Below are positions 47,100-59,203 of a stretch of 64,000 nucleotides of DNA, one piece after another (within the stretch, counting starts at the first letter, position 1; each line of letters begins with the position of its first letter). Position numbers and translations under genes: made by a program. The stretch is from Megaleporinus macrocephalus (lineage: Eukaryota > Chordata > Actinopteri > Characiformes > Anostomidae). The stretch spans positions 8,104,849 to 8,168,848 of the forward strand of contig CM038726.1 of the NCBI GenBank assembly GCA_021613375.1, in the 5' to 3' direction. Below the pieces are notes generated by a model. It ran no database searches and was not told where the DNA came from. It saw only the letters and a program-made list of their open reading frames with translations.

Positions 47100-47755
47100 T
47101 TTCCAGTAACCGTATACAAATATCTTTATAAATGAGTGTTTGTATTAAACTACTATGTATTAAACTACATCTGGAGACATTTGAACATTTAAACCATTCA
47201 ATCTGACCACAAGAGGGCAGCAGCATCTAAATAGACTGAACCTGCTTTCGTTCATTTCATCCTCTTAAACTGAGAGCTTTTATGACTTTAATATTTTTTC
47301 TACTTTTCTTTTCTGTTTAGAGGCCTCGAAGTAAACTGTTTGTTACTTTTTAAAGATAACTGCACTGGCAAACTAATAAAAATAACATTTTCAAAACTCT
47401 AAAAGTCAATAATGTAAACAAACATTTAGTCACAAATAAATTCTGGTTTCTAACTTTTTTTTGCAAACAGATCACGTCTTAAAAAAAAGCAGACAATAAT
47501 GTACTGATGTGCATAAAGCAAAATATTAAAGTTTAGATGTTTCAGTAAGGTCTCTGCAGATTGCTAAGCCACCTCTGGCCGCTAGATGGAAGCAAAGGGA
47601 AATTTCTGAGTAATCAGGAGGCAGACGTTAACATCTCGTTATAATTTCATTACAGCTGCCAGGTGTTGCATAGCTGCTCTTTTCATCACATAGACTGAGA
47701 GTCCCACAACAACGATGGAGTAAAACTTCTTACAGTGACAGTTAAGCATTAAACA
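47100..47755 (+). repeat. Segmental duplication, copy 2
   Basis: Homologous to 43640-44315. It has about 100 bp that copy 1 lacks, between 47549 and 47650 (ctctgcagattgctaagcca...gttaacatctcgttataatt), and lacks ~100 bp of copy 1 near 43880-43980. No gene is carried. Confidence 0.85.
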
Positions 47756-50700
47756 GCGCAAGAGAAACAACTAGTGTTGTAGTCAAAAGCACTAGATCCA
47801 AATCCTAGTCAAGACTTCTAGCAGTTGAGTCAAGACTGAGACCAGATTAAGGGTTTTTAGTTAATTGTATATTAATTGCCCTTCATTTTATGTTCTATAT
47901 ATTAGGATATTATATAGCATTTTACAATGTTTTTTTGGTGAAATGTTTTTTCTGGTCCCCTTTATATTATAACTTACTTCAGGAAAGACTAAACATAAAG
48001 TGAAAAATTCTGGTTGAGTGTTTATACCGAGCTTCGGCATATCATTAGTACAGTGTAGTGACTTCCCCTTGAGACCAAGTCCAGACCATTTCTGAATGAG
48101 GTTCAGACTGAGACCTGCTAGTCTGTACTGAGGATGCAGGTTTGTATATGGACGATCGGGACGTGTTCCTGTCAGTATCTGCACAAACTCTTTCCATTAG
48201 AAGGAGAGATTAATGTTCCGCAGGTCTATGTGTAGACTTTTGGGGAATGTGACGTCACAATGATGCAGAGGGACTTGTTAGTTATGTCACAGATGACGAG
48301 AGACGTGGAGGAAAGCTGAGCGGTGTTATTATGACAGGTGGTACAGTCCGCGAGACTGGGAGGGGGTGTAGTGTCTCATTGGGTCCAGCACTCAGAGCTG
48401 CTAATCATTATTATTGTTACTGTAATAATATTAATAATAACTATTATCCACAATTAACATTTATAGAATGTTATTATTACTTTATTACCAGAAGTAATTG
48501 TGATGTACAGTTATTTATTTATTGATTAGTTGTATGAACTTCTGTCCGTTCTGGAAAAGTGAAAGTAGTTCTTAATCACTAAATTCTCACATTAAGTTTC
48601 CATAAAATTGTTGGTGGAGATGAACTTCTAACATGACCTGTGAGTTAAAGATGAAACCACTGTTAGAATTTTCCCGCTTCTGGTACTTTACTGGTCTAGA
48701 TGAAAATATTTTCTTCTTGTAACTAATATTAAATATTAAAATCTAATAAAACTCTACCACTATAGCACTAGCTAGGTTAGCTGATTAGCTATCACAGTCA
48801 GTTCATACTACACTTACTGTCTTCTCCGACAACCAGACGTGAAGAAGCAGTTTTCAGTTTCACTTTTAAACTACTTAAACTGACTTTAATTAACTGCTTC
48901 AATCAGATTATCAGATATAATCAAACAGTAAACTGTGTAAATTAGTCTTTATTATAAATGTTTTATCATAAAATCCTCCAAATGTCTGTTTGTGAGCAGC
49001 CGCTCAAAATGCTTTACTGCTTTTAAATGACTGTGAATTTATTATATTATTATATTTATTTAAATTATTAAATAAGAAAGTGTTTCTTAAATATGTCCTT
49101 GTTTTATAAACAGTGATATTTGATGATTATAATCTGCTGGATTTTCAGTAAATAGCTGTAAATAAAATTATTGTTTTTGCTGGTGATGTTTATTGATGTT
49201 TATTTATTTGGATATAGTTTTAAAATCTGGTCTTCAGTAAATATGAAAAGAGGAAGATGTTTCAGATTTTCTCATCCCTCTCTTATCTCTCACTCTTCTA
49301 TCTTCCTGATCCTCCTCTCAGCCATGCGCTGTGAGTCTGATATGCAGTTATACGTATGTTTATGTGATGAAAGTACATGAAAAATATGAGTTTAGAAGAG
49401 AAGAGAAGATTAAAAATGTGGTATATATGTTACAGCAGAGGAAAAGCAGCTCAGCTCTGATATGATTCAGAATGTTAGTAGTTATTTAGTGACGCGCTGT
49501 AGTTTCTGTAAATCTACTTTCCTGAATCTGATCTGCAGGTTGTGTATTTGAGCTGCTACACTGTGTGTATGTGAGCTTGTCTGCAGTCACAGGAAAGCTG
49601 ATGAGCTGAGAGTCGACAGTGATCTTAACTGTAGCAGTTAAAAGCTGCAATATTAGCAGCAATGATTTGAAGATTTGATTCTCTTAACATTTCTCGACAT
49701 TAAACACGTAACACTGCTGCTGCTGTTAGTCCACAAGGTGGCAGCAGAGTTCTAACAGTGTTTCTGCACTGATCTGAGATCTGATACCACTCTGCTGTTT
49801 GATGTTCAGGTCACTGATTTGGTGTTGAGAAATAACAGTGCAGGTGTTGTGGAGCTCTACACTTCACTGTGTGCAGCTACACTTACAAGAGATCCAAAGC
49901 GTCTAATGAAAGAGTAGCACATGAGGGAGTTTCATCAATTATATGTAAGAGTATTCTAATATTATATAAAGAGAATCTACTGTGTGAGAATAAGAGGAGG
50001 CCTAGCAGGCCGCAGAGGACGAGGAGGAGGAAGGCAATCTTTCAAATGAGATACATGCAACCTTAGTGCACCATGTAATCAATCATGGCCTAACCATGAC
50101 TGAAGCTGGGCAAATTTGAGCCGCTTTACAGTAGCCTCGGTTATCCAAGTAACCATTGATTAGTTCTACAGTAATTATGGTATACTTTATGGTTTCAGTG
50201 CTCACAGAAATGTACACTATAGTGCAACATTTATGTAGCAATCTAGTAAAATGTGTTCCCTATAAGCATGTATATATACTTTTCTCAGAATAGAAAGACT
50301 GCCAGCAAGAGGTGGCAGACACCAGAAATTCACAACTTTCTTTGCATTTTGCAGTAAATACATTTTTGTTACCGCTTTGTATGTGAACTGAGTTTTCTCG
50401 TCATGTTTCTCATTGTACTTACATAGGTGAAAATTACAGTTTTGCAACAAATACATACAGTAACAATGGCTTACATTTGTTAAATTGGTTAAACTCGACT
50501 CAAAAAACATGGAACAAAATCTTTTATTTTATTATTACTTTTTTGGTAACTTAGTTTTTTTGGTAATTAATTTGCTTTTTAACTTTGCTAAGTGTTGTAC
50601 ATTAAAAAATCATACAAAAACTAAACTTGCCAAGTACGTAATACCTCACCAAGATGTCTGACCGACATTTAAAAAATTACTCAGGCAAGAACTGTCTGTG

Positions 50701-51010
50701 AAGATCTCCTATGGAAACAAAGCCCCAGAAACAGAAAAAACACAATTAATCACACCAAGTTATGCTATACTGTCCAAAATAAATTAAGCTTGTATTCTAA
50801 CAGCACTGAAAAGCTTGTACCTGACTGAGGTAGTCAAAGCATCACACACATATACAAGTATAACAATAAAACCACTTTGATTCTATACTTATTACCATCT
50901 TATCAGTGCCAGTAACCATATAGGAGTACTTATTAGTACTACAGTTACGGAATGTTGTTACCCTGTTCTTTAATGGTCAAGACCACCACAGGGCATGTAA
51001 TATTAGGGAG
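47756..51010. other. Intergenic DNA without supported genes
   Basis: A perfect CRE-type tgacgtca lies at 48250-48257 beside ttatgtcacagatgacg. A (taa)n-like patch is at 48410-48445. Frames at 47888, 48331, 49171, 49869 and 50217 have no recognisable domain. Confidence 0.4.
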
Positions 51011-51015
51011 CTGGA

Positions 51016-51335
51016 TCTCAGCACTCCAGTGACACTGATGTGGTGGTGGTGGTGGTGTGCTAGTGTGTGTTGTGCTGGTGTGAGTGGATCTGACACAGCA
51101 GTGCTGCTGGAATGTTTAAACACTGTGTCCACTCACTGTCCACTCTAATAGACACTCCTACCTTTTTGGTCCACCTTGTAGATGTGGTCAAAAGACACTG
51201 TTGGCTGAATATTTTTAGCTGATGGACTATTCTCAGTCCAGCAATGACATTGAGGTATTTAAATACTGTAAAAGCACTACTGTGGTTGATTCACTCACAC
51301 CGGCGCAACACACACCAGGACCAGTATGCAGAGAA
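51016..51335. mobile_element. Long-armed foldback (MITE-like) repeat
   Basis: The left arm 51016-51115 (tctcagcactccagtgacac, gtgtgttgtgctggtgtgag, tggatctgacacagcagtgc, tgctgg..tgtttaaacac) is matched on the opposite strand by the right arm ~51250-51335 (gaggtatttaaatac, gattcactcacaccggcgca, acacacaccagg, tgcagagaa). The middle ~130 bp contains tggtccaccttgtagatgtg and gatggactattctcagtcca. One isolated arm lies at 30710-30818. The family is abundant in some fishes to my knowledge. It codes for nothing. Confidence 0.85.
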
Positions 51336-52380
51336 ATGGATTAACTACTGTGGACTACTTAATGTTAAGGCTTATCGTGTGCCATGATGGGTTTTTGTGA
51401 ATAAAAAGCAAATTTGCTTGACTGATTAAAAAATATATATATACATTTACAACTTAAACAATGTAGCACAGCCTGATATGAAGACATCCTATAAACAAAA
51501 ACACAGAGAACAAAACAAATGTAAATAAATATATAATAACATGATTATGTCCAAACGTCTTTACAAGTGACTGGTGTACAACAGTACACCAGTCAGGTAC
51601 ATTACTATTTGTTTTGAAAAACTAACCTATAACAGAACATTTCACATTAAACTATTCTGTATTACTTTGTTTACATCACAGTGACTGAACTATTGGAGGC
51701 ATTTTGTAAAGTCAGTGAAATTCTGACTGTCCATTACTGTGTGATGTACATATTAGTTTTAGGAGAATGATACTGAACATGGTAATATTTACTAACTAGC
51801 ACTCATTACTAATTAATAAACATTAGTTGGTAAATAACAAACCTAGCGGCTAACGACCTATAAATAATGTTTTGTTCAAGTAAAAAAGTCTTACTTACTC
51901 AGGTTAGCGGTACAACAAAATCTCCTGTTAAATACTGAGAAACACTGAAAAATAGGAAAAATAAAGCATATGTAATATATAACGTCAAGACTAGGACAGT
52001 AAGAGATAAGATAGCTCTGGTAAATGTTATATCATATAATACACGGTACATTAGAGTTTCTAAAACATGTTCAGGGTCTTACATTAGCTTAGCTAGGGAG
52101 TGGCTCAGGTTAAAGTTTCTGTCAGGTTAAAGCAGCCTGCTAACGTAGGAGTTAGTCGGTTAGCTAACGTTAGCAGGCTATCCACCACTCGGTTGGCTTG
52201 TTAGCTTAGCAACGAAACTTAAACGGTTTTATAGCTAATTATACCCTTAAAACCACTTCACACAATGCCCACATATATCCCAATATACCACAGACACCAT
52301 ACGAAACGTAACTTAAGGTAATGTACTTCGTGTAAATCGTGTAAAAGCTTGTATCAGAGCTGGAGAAGCCGTTACTACTC
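51336..52380. other. Intergenic DNA with a perfect hairpin
   Basis: agcctgctaacgt at 52134-52146 is the exact reverse complement of acgttagcaggct at 52167-52179 (20-nt loop). Nothing else is recognised. Confidence 0.45.
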
Positions 52381-52382
52381 AC

Positions 52383-52560
52383 CTCAGAAAGCAGAGGCGA
52401 AATGAGTGGAACGTTGCGCGCGACCAATCCAATTCCTGAACTGATTCTTTTCAGTGAATCAGTCGAACCGATTCACACGGGTATCTGAACTCGTGACACC
52501 TTCACAGTTCAGCGTCGGAGTCTCCAAAATGTTCTTCACGCACCAAAACATTTGTCCGTC
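52383..52560 (-). promoter_or_regulatory. Possible promoter / first non-coding exon on the minus strand
   Basis: Read on minus, the sequence is CpG-bearing (gttgcgcgcgacc, cgaccgattgg-like wording with an attgg CCAAT box at ~52422-52430) and ends in ctgag|gtgagt (donor ACTCAC on + at 52377-52382). This is the layout of a 5' UTR exon. No coding exon downstream on the minus strand is recognised. Confidence 0.3.
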
Positions 52561-53850
52561 GCTCGATCACCTCCTTGTACCTTCACTTTTGAACCTTTTC
52601 CAATTTAATACATTCGAAATCTAATGTGTTCAGGTCTGTGTGGGTGTTACGGAAAGTAACAGATGATCAGAATGTAGACCAATCGCCAAGGAGCTAAGCT
52701 TGCAGTCAGGCAGGTGATGCAGACCGAGACACACCGAAAGGTGGATTCAGCGTCAACACAAGAAGAAAAAAAACATTTTTTGGAATTTTTTAAATATTTT
52801 TAGTCTTGTTTTATAATTTATAATTGAAATTAGTGGATTTTAACTGTAATTTTGTTTACTTTCTTCACTGATACATTAGAATAGAATACACAGCACGTAC
52901 CAAAAAGAATGCCTTGTAGCATTTAATATTTTATTCAAAGACCATTCCTGGGCTTCTATGAATTTTTTTTTCTATGCATGCTATATGCTATATGTTTTTA
53001 AATGAATAACTTGCTTGGTTATTGCTTTTATAATTTTGTATTCGTTCAATAAAACTTATCACTTTAGGCAAAAGGTGGCCCTGTATATCTTTTGAAAATC
53101 AAAAGTTCTTCATAGCCCTATCTTCTATTTTCTATTATGTTTAAATGTGATTCCCTTACACATTTATATCTTTCTTTCTTTTAATATAAACTGTATGAGT
53201 ATCAGTATACATGCCAAAATGAGGGATAATGGAAATGGAAATTTGAATTCACACCATTTAATTTCAACAAAGTTCAAAACATTGACATTTTTCCAACACA
53301 TTTTTTTAATTTGAGGAATAAAAAGAAAAATATTTAATTCTTTCTTACTAAACATTTATTAAAAATATTTTTTTTTGAAAATGCAGAAAATGAATTGCTT
53401 AACATCTAAAGGTATTTTAAGGTAGTGTATTTATAACCATTTACTGTAATAACTTTCTGTGAGGGAGCTTTTAGAGGTGGACATCTGGTTCCATTTTAAA
53501 TATGATGTTAAACATCATATTAGTACATAACAAATTTACATTTCAGAGACTACCATTCGTACTTCCAGAATTTCATGGCCACTTTTCGTTATCGATAGGT
53601 CTACTGGCAGCTTGGAGAATAGTTGTTCTGTATCTCCAGACCAGCTCCTGCAGATCTTCTGTCAGAAGAACTAAACTGCCATTATCTGAGTTAGCCACTA
53701 CCACAACCTTTATGAGGCTTCTTTCCGGCTAAACTGTAGTCTCCTGCAGCACGCAAAAAATGTTAGAACATTTTAAAATGTGTATGACAGCTGTGTACTG
53801 GACACTCATACGTATACAGTTAACTCCATGATTACTACCATCTAAAGGTT
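52561..53850. other. AT-rich DNA, nothing recognised
   Basis: Frames at 53164-53355 (minus) and 53502-53732 (plus) have no domain. The latter contains the wording of a dispersed repeat at best. Confidence 0.4.
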
Positions 53851-53854
53851 CTTC

Positions 53855-53970
53855 CCCAATCCACAGCTACCTCCACCATCCACAGTTACCTTCCCCATTC
53901 ACAGCTAACTTCCCCTATCCACAGCTACATTCCCCCATCCACAGCTACCTTCACTCATTCTCATGGCTGT
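53855..53970. repeat. Short minisatellite (~20-25 bp unit)
   Basis: Five imperfect copies of atccacagctaccttcccc, clearest at 53859-53962. Confidence 0.75.
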
Positions 53971-54267
53971 CTTCCACTGCTACCTTCTTTCATCTATGAC
54001 TACTTTCACCCATACATATCTTCCTTCATTCATCCACTTGATTTACATCATTAAACTGCTAACTGCTCACAGTTAACACGGCTTACCATCAAGCACTTCA
54101 TATGTGCAGTGATATGAAACATTATAAAAATCTAACAAAAACATGTTATGTTAACCTTATTATTGAGGTTAGTTAAACTACATTTGTCTTTTTATATTGT
54201 AAACATAATTATTTCCAGTGATATTGGTCATGTGAAGTGTACAAAAATAGGTTGTTTGCAAATGATG

Positions 54268-54685
54268 CCATGTCACTGTGTTACTATGGTGTGAACTGCA
54301 AATGGAGGCTGGGAAGTGATTTTCCACATAAGGAGCTCTGTCACAAACTCCTAAAATGTTTGTGGTTTAGATAATTTAGAATTACTGAAATCGGTTTACT
54401 GAGAAACTACAAGAAGCTTTTGTTGAGTAACAAAAGCTGTTCATGAGGAGCAAGAAACTGAATGAAAGCAGTTGTTCAAACCCCTGTCTGCAATCATGTT
54501 CCTGTTCCAGGTTCTTGTAGCTGTAGTTTTAAATTTCTCACCAGTGACCAGTCACATCACCTACAGACCAATTGTTCACTATACAATACTCACTCCTAAT
54601 GACCGCACGAGGGTGAAGCAGCTCATTCACCAGTTTTCCTGTTCCACCTTAAACAGAGCAGCAGGAGCCAGAATGTACCTGCGTA
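54268..54685 (+). repeat. Dispersed repeat, copy B (partner at 17672-18115)
   Basis: Same orientation and order of landmarks as copy A. The frame 54472-54729 covers the best conserved part, but the substitutions between copies are not biased to third positions as far as I can see, so coding is doubtful. It lies ~230 bp beyond the last recognised exon of the minus-strand OB-fold-like relic, in antisense orientation. Confidence 0.75.
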
Positions 54686-54912
54686 AAGTAAGTAAACAGC
54701 GTAACGGTATAACGAGATGGGCAGGTTGACTGTGTGTTGCTGGTTAATCCACAGGACAGTAAAAGAAAACACAGACGTTGTGGAGCTCCTCAGTATCGAG
54801 GTACACCAACCGTTAACGTCTCATCCATTCTATTTTTCACTGACTGCCCTGCGTCATCAGAATCTGGTTAGGCAGGTATTGATGGAGAGGGAGATAAGTT
54901 CACAATACTCAC

Positions 54913-56524
54913 AGAAATATTTGTGTAGACAGTCGAATTGAATCTTTTAATGTAGCCTTCACTCTTTCCCACTTTCAAATGGGCGATGACAACGGTCTGT
55001 CCTGTCTGTAGTATATCTGTGGCTGCCTCCCTCCAAAATGACACTGCCTCTGTCACACCGTCTTCCTCGAGCACAAGGTCCCTCACTGGGATGTCCTCCT
55101 TATGCTGAATCCTATAGGGGGGTGCTAAGCTAAAGAGGAACAAAAGAAGTGAGTACAGTAAGGACTATTAAAAGGGTGCAGAAGTATTAAAAAAATCTTG
55201 ACACCCAGACATCACTACATTGGCTTATTCCTCACATTAAGAAGCGCTGCATTAGTGGAAACATTTAAACAGCAACAAAATAGTGGTACTTTTTAAAGAG
55301 GCTCTATTAGGCTTATTTTCAGCATTAATCATTTTTGCATGCTTCGATTTTCCCAAGCTTCACTTCCTGGTGAGCCCAGTGTTGCGATTGGTCCCTACAT
55401 GGCCTCCTGTATTTGCTATGTGTTGTGTATGCAAAGTTTGCCAGCAGGTGGGAAAAACAGACTCTTATGAGATGACATCACCTTGTAACAGAGAAAATGG
55501 CTGGAATTCCAGCAAGGCATTCTGGGCAGCTGAGAAAAGTGGTTTCTGTGGGAGAGAGTTTCCACCTCTGGCATGTTCTATGGCCTTTCTAACTCTGCAG
55601 AAACTTTACATACACAAACAGCTCCAGCACACTAACGAGAATAAACAAGAAAGCATAACAGACCCCCTTTAAGCCTTTACATGTGTGTGGTGTGTAGCAT
55701 GTGTGCAGTGAAGGTTTGTTTTGTAATTAGTGTGTGTAGTGTGTGAGTAATGTGGATATCTAGAATTCCACCTTAAACTTCTACAATTCCACCCTAAGTT
55801 TCTACAATTCCATCTTAAAAGCCCTGTTCCTGCTGTTATTTCTGTGTTTTAGTACTGAGTGTCAAGTACTGTGAATTTCTAAAATTCTACCTTATATTTC
55901 TACAATTCCACCTTAAATTTCTACTCTGCAAAATGTCAGACAAATTTAAGGACCCTGCAGCCACTCTAAGGGGAATCAAGATTTAAACTTCTCTGTGTCA
56001 ATCACTCTGACAAATAAAGAGAGAAGAGTAAGTAGTCAAAGTGATAAAGAGTGAGTTGATCTTTGAACATGAACATGAATGGTTGAACCGGGTAAAATCA
56101 TAATACTTGCCGAAACAATTTTTCCAGACAGGGTTATGTACCCTCCTTTTAGGTGCAGTTCCGGACCCTTAATGGAAGCTTTTTCGGCGGATGGACTGAC
56201 AGTTTTTTGCAACTCAAATTAAATGTTCCTCTAGCGGAAGTGGAATTGTTCTAAAAACTTTTGTTCCACTTCCAATAAACATTTTTGGCCACGGTTGGTT
56301 CTGCTTAATTGTGGCATTTTTGACAATATAGGTTTCTCCCTCCTGAAATTTGTTTAACTGATCCTCTTTAAGAGGAACCAGAAAAATATTTTTTCCGTCA
56401 CAGACAGAACAGAGAGTCCGTTTTACTCTTTGACTGATTTTCACTGAGTCTTCAGAGAATTCATATTGTGTCGCTCGCTCTGCAGTATGCACAAGGGCGA
56501 GCGTATGGCTGGAATCTGTCCATT
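54913..56524 (-). pseudogene. Broken OB-fold-like gene of an uncharacterised fish family
   Basis: Two minus-strand exon-like blocks. The first, 56524-56107, begins after a gtctttacag acceptor and codes RVKRTLCSVCDGKNIFLVPL, a GETYIVKNATIK strand and GTKVFRTIPLPLEE. A one-base shift near 56211 breaks the frame, after which SPSAEKASIKGPELHLKGGY continues in another frame. The second, 55129-54913, lies between a gttcctctttag acceptor and a tct|gtgagt donor and codes RDLVLEEDGVTEAVSFWREA and VVIAHLKVGKSEG. The beta-rich pattern with LEDDGVTE-SFWREAA is like RPA-type OB folds that bind single-stranded DNA. As read, the exon phases do not match, which with the frameshift indicates a pseudogene. Family and function are inference. 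Confidence 0.5.
55130..56106. other. Intron-like DNA of the OB-fold relic, with a small repeat
   Basis: ttctacaattccaccttaaa-type 20-mers recur about five times at 55760-55925. The + frame 55283-55672 lacks a domain. Confidence 0.4.
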
Positions 56525-57235
56525 CTGTAAAGACAAAACATGAATTAACAATTAATGAAATTTAATTCCACATTTAAAATAAATTATGTACACAAATATA
56601 GTCCTTTATTTTAGTAGTTGTTTTATATTTATTGTGTATTAAGTGAAACTGTTTCTAAGATATTATATTTGAATAATGTTTTCTGCGTTTTGCTAATGAA
56701 ATCTAAGTTCTAATGAATTCTATTTAAAATGTATTAAATGTTTAAGTGTTGATAATTAATGTTTATAGCCAAGTTAAAGATGGTTAGCTTCTTTTTACGT
56801 TCAATTAGGTTCCCTTGTGTTCCTTGTGTTCCTATGTTTCTAAACCATTTAATTATGCAGAAATTTTGAATACATTGGTGAAATTCCCAATGATGTACTA
56901 GTGATGTAGTATTTGCTTGTTAAGTTCTAGGCTTAAAATAAGGATCTAAGTTCAAGATTTTTTATTTGGTGTTTGGAATACTAATATTGACATATAATTT
57001 ATAGAAAGACAGCTAAACTTTAAATTAAAAGTACTAGCATAGCTGCACTGTTCTGCTTAAAGCTATTTTGCAACAGTGGTGCCAAAGTGAGCTGTATGGA
57101 TGCTTGGCTTACAACACCCAGAAGGTTTGTGATTGGCTTGTAAACTGACCAATCAAAACACACTTCAGAAGAAAAGGGAACAGTAAGATTGGCAAAAGAA
57201 AATGCATAACACATGAAGATTAACACACCAGAGAC
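56525..57235. other. AT-rich DNA, nothing recognised
   Basis: No exon that would begin the OB-fold-like gene could be identified here. Confidence 0.45.
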
Positions 57236-57238
57236 CAC

Positions 57239-57690
57239 TTATTACAAAACACACCTTCACTACACACAGAGACCACGCACATACTACACACCACAGACAT
57301 TACACACACTTATAACAAAACACACCTCCACTATACACAGACACCACACATACACACGCTACACACCACAGACATTACACACACTGATTACAAAACACAC
57401 CTTCACTACACTCAGAGACCACGCACACTTATTACAAAACACATCTTCACTACACACAGAGACAATGCATACACTGATTACAAAAACACACCTTCAGTAC
57501 ACACAGACACCACACACATGCTACACACCACAAACACTATGCACACTTATTACAAAACACACCTTCACTACACACACTCATTACAAAACACACATGCTAC
57601 ATAAAACACACCTTCACTACACACAGACACACCACACACATGCTACACACTACACACACTGATTACAAATCACACAGACACCATACACAC
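57239..57690. repeat. Irregular (CA)-rich tandem repeat
   Basis: Repeated phrases ttattacaaaacacacctt, cactacacacagagaccac and gctacacaccacagacatta with a spacing of about 55-75 bp. The Thr/His/Tyr-rich frame 57213-57662 is a by-product. Confidence 0.85.
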
Positions 57691-57941
57691 TACTATCAGC
57701 CGGCTTTTTCAAGCCAACTTCAAAGTTTGTTCTCGAACTTTCCCTTTCTAGTTGCATATATAGTTATATATACACAGCGGACACATATACACACTCTTAA
57801 ACACTACACACTTACAGAAATAGATTTTTTTCAGTGTAACATATTGTGCAATATTTTTCTATTCCCCTGTGCAATTAAGAGGCAACATGAAATTATTTGT
57901 AAATACAATCTTAAGAGTTCCTGACTTTTTATTATTTAGAT

Positions 57942-58140
57942 TGTATATACTGTACTGTTTATTGTTTATATTGTATATACTGTACTGTTTATTATTTAGA
58001 TTGTATATACTGTACTGTTCATTATGTATATTGTATATACTGTACTGTTTATTTATGTGTTTTTGTACTGAGTGCCTTGCTATCCCTTTGCTGCTGAGTT
58101 TCCCCACTGTGGGACTAATAAAGGATTATCTTATAAAATG
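57942..58140 (+). mobile_element. LINE/SINE 3' tail preceded by a 30-bp tandem repeat
   Basis: Four copies of a ~30-bp unit ttgtatatactgtactgttt attatttaga (57942-58052) lead into tgagtgccttgctatccctt, tgctgctgagtttccccact, gtgggactaataaaggatta tctta. The last string is a very common 3' end of fish non-LTR elements, ending in an AATAAA-type signal. The element is otherwise lost (5'-truncated). Confidence 0.6.
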
Positions 58141-59203
58141 TTCCATTTCAGACTGAACTGGAGCTTAAAGATTATTTCCATTTACCAACAGAACCTCTTA
58201 ACCACACACTGGACACAGCCTGCTGGACTGTCTGGTCAACTGATTGATAAACTCAGCTGTAAAGAATTTACTGATGTTGTAGTTATTGATCAGGGTTTTA
58301 TAGTTTGTTCCACGTTTACTGAGCTGAACGTTTCATTTCATATTCTAATTTTCAGCAGACGAGAGAAGAGCTGACCGAGAAACAGTACAGAACAAACTCA
58401 GCACAGTCAGATTACACATTCATACCTTCATACATACATTCAGAAATTCATCTACCAAATATTTATATTCACTGTTAAATTCTAAATAAGTTCTACATGT
58501 TTACCATTAACTTCTGAATAAGTCATATATGTTTACCATTAACTTCTGAATAACTTATATATGTTTACTGTTATTTACTGTGTATTGAAAAACAAAAGTT
58601 CTGGATGTTAAAAAAAATATCAAATTTAAATTATTAGGTCATTATTAGGTAATTAGGACACAAATTGTGGTTGTATGTGAATGTTGGGGGTGTAGATATT
58701 AATTAGTCTGTTACAGTTTAGGATATCTGGTCACTAAGGCTGGTCACCACTGTGCTAACGCTGAGGTCATCAGAAGAACATGAAGTCCTTCATGAAGACT
58801 TTATTCTAATTCCAGTTCTAATGTAAATCCTGTTTATTTATTTTTATTTCACTTGTTTGGATCTTAATCCTGTTTCCCCCTGCAAAGGATTCCCCATAAA
58901 TTATGAGGTTTGATGGTGTAAATGAGTGCATGCCGTATGTCCTTCTGCTTTGTGGGGTTGTCCATAATTAACTCACCTCAGTATTTCACAACAACGTCAC
59001 ATTTTCAGAAGTGTTTAACTGTAAACACACCGTGTAGTGAAACATGTGCTCTCATTATTTCTGTCCTTTATTAACAATTAAACACCTCAAACTACAGGGA
59101 TGAGTTAAGGGGCCATTGTGGAGCAGGATGGGCTACTGAGGGGCAGGTTAAGACCCCCTCTGTTTAAAAAGTAGGTAAACACACAAGAACCTTTAAAACT
59201 AAG
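58141..59203. other. Intergenic DNA, nothing recognised
   Basis: A 33-bp phrase (accattaacttctgaataag with tcatatatgttt) is doubled at 58500-58570. There is no gene. Confidence 0.45.

Noticed and set aside
54472..54729. 85-codon frame in the dispersed repeat as a gene
   Set aside because: The other copy does not show a clear third-position bias and lacks the same start and end.
55283..55672. 129-codon + frame
   Set aside because: No domain or splice context. It lies in the presumed intron of the opposite-strand relic.
57213..57662. 149-codon Thr/His/Tyr-rich frame
   Set aside because: Translation of a CA-rich tandem repeat.
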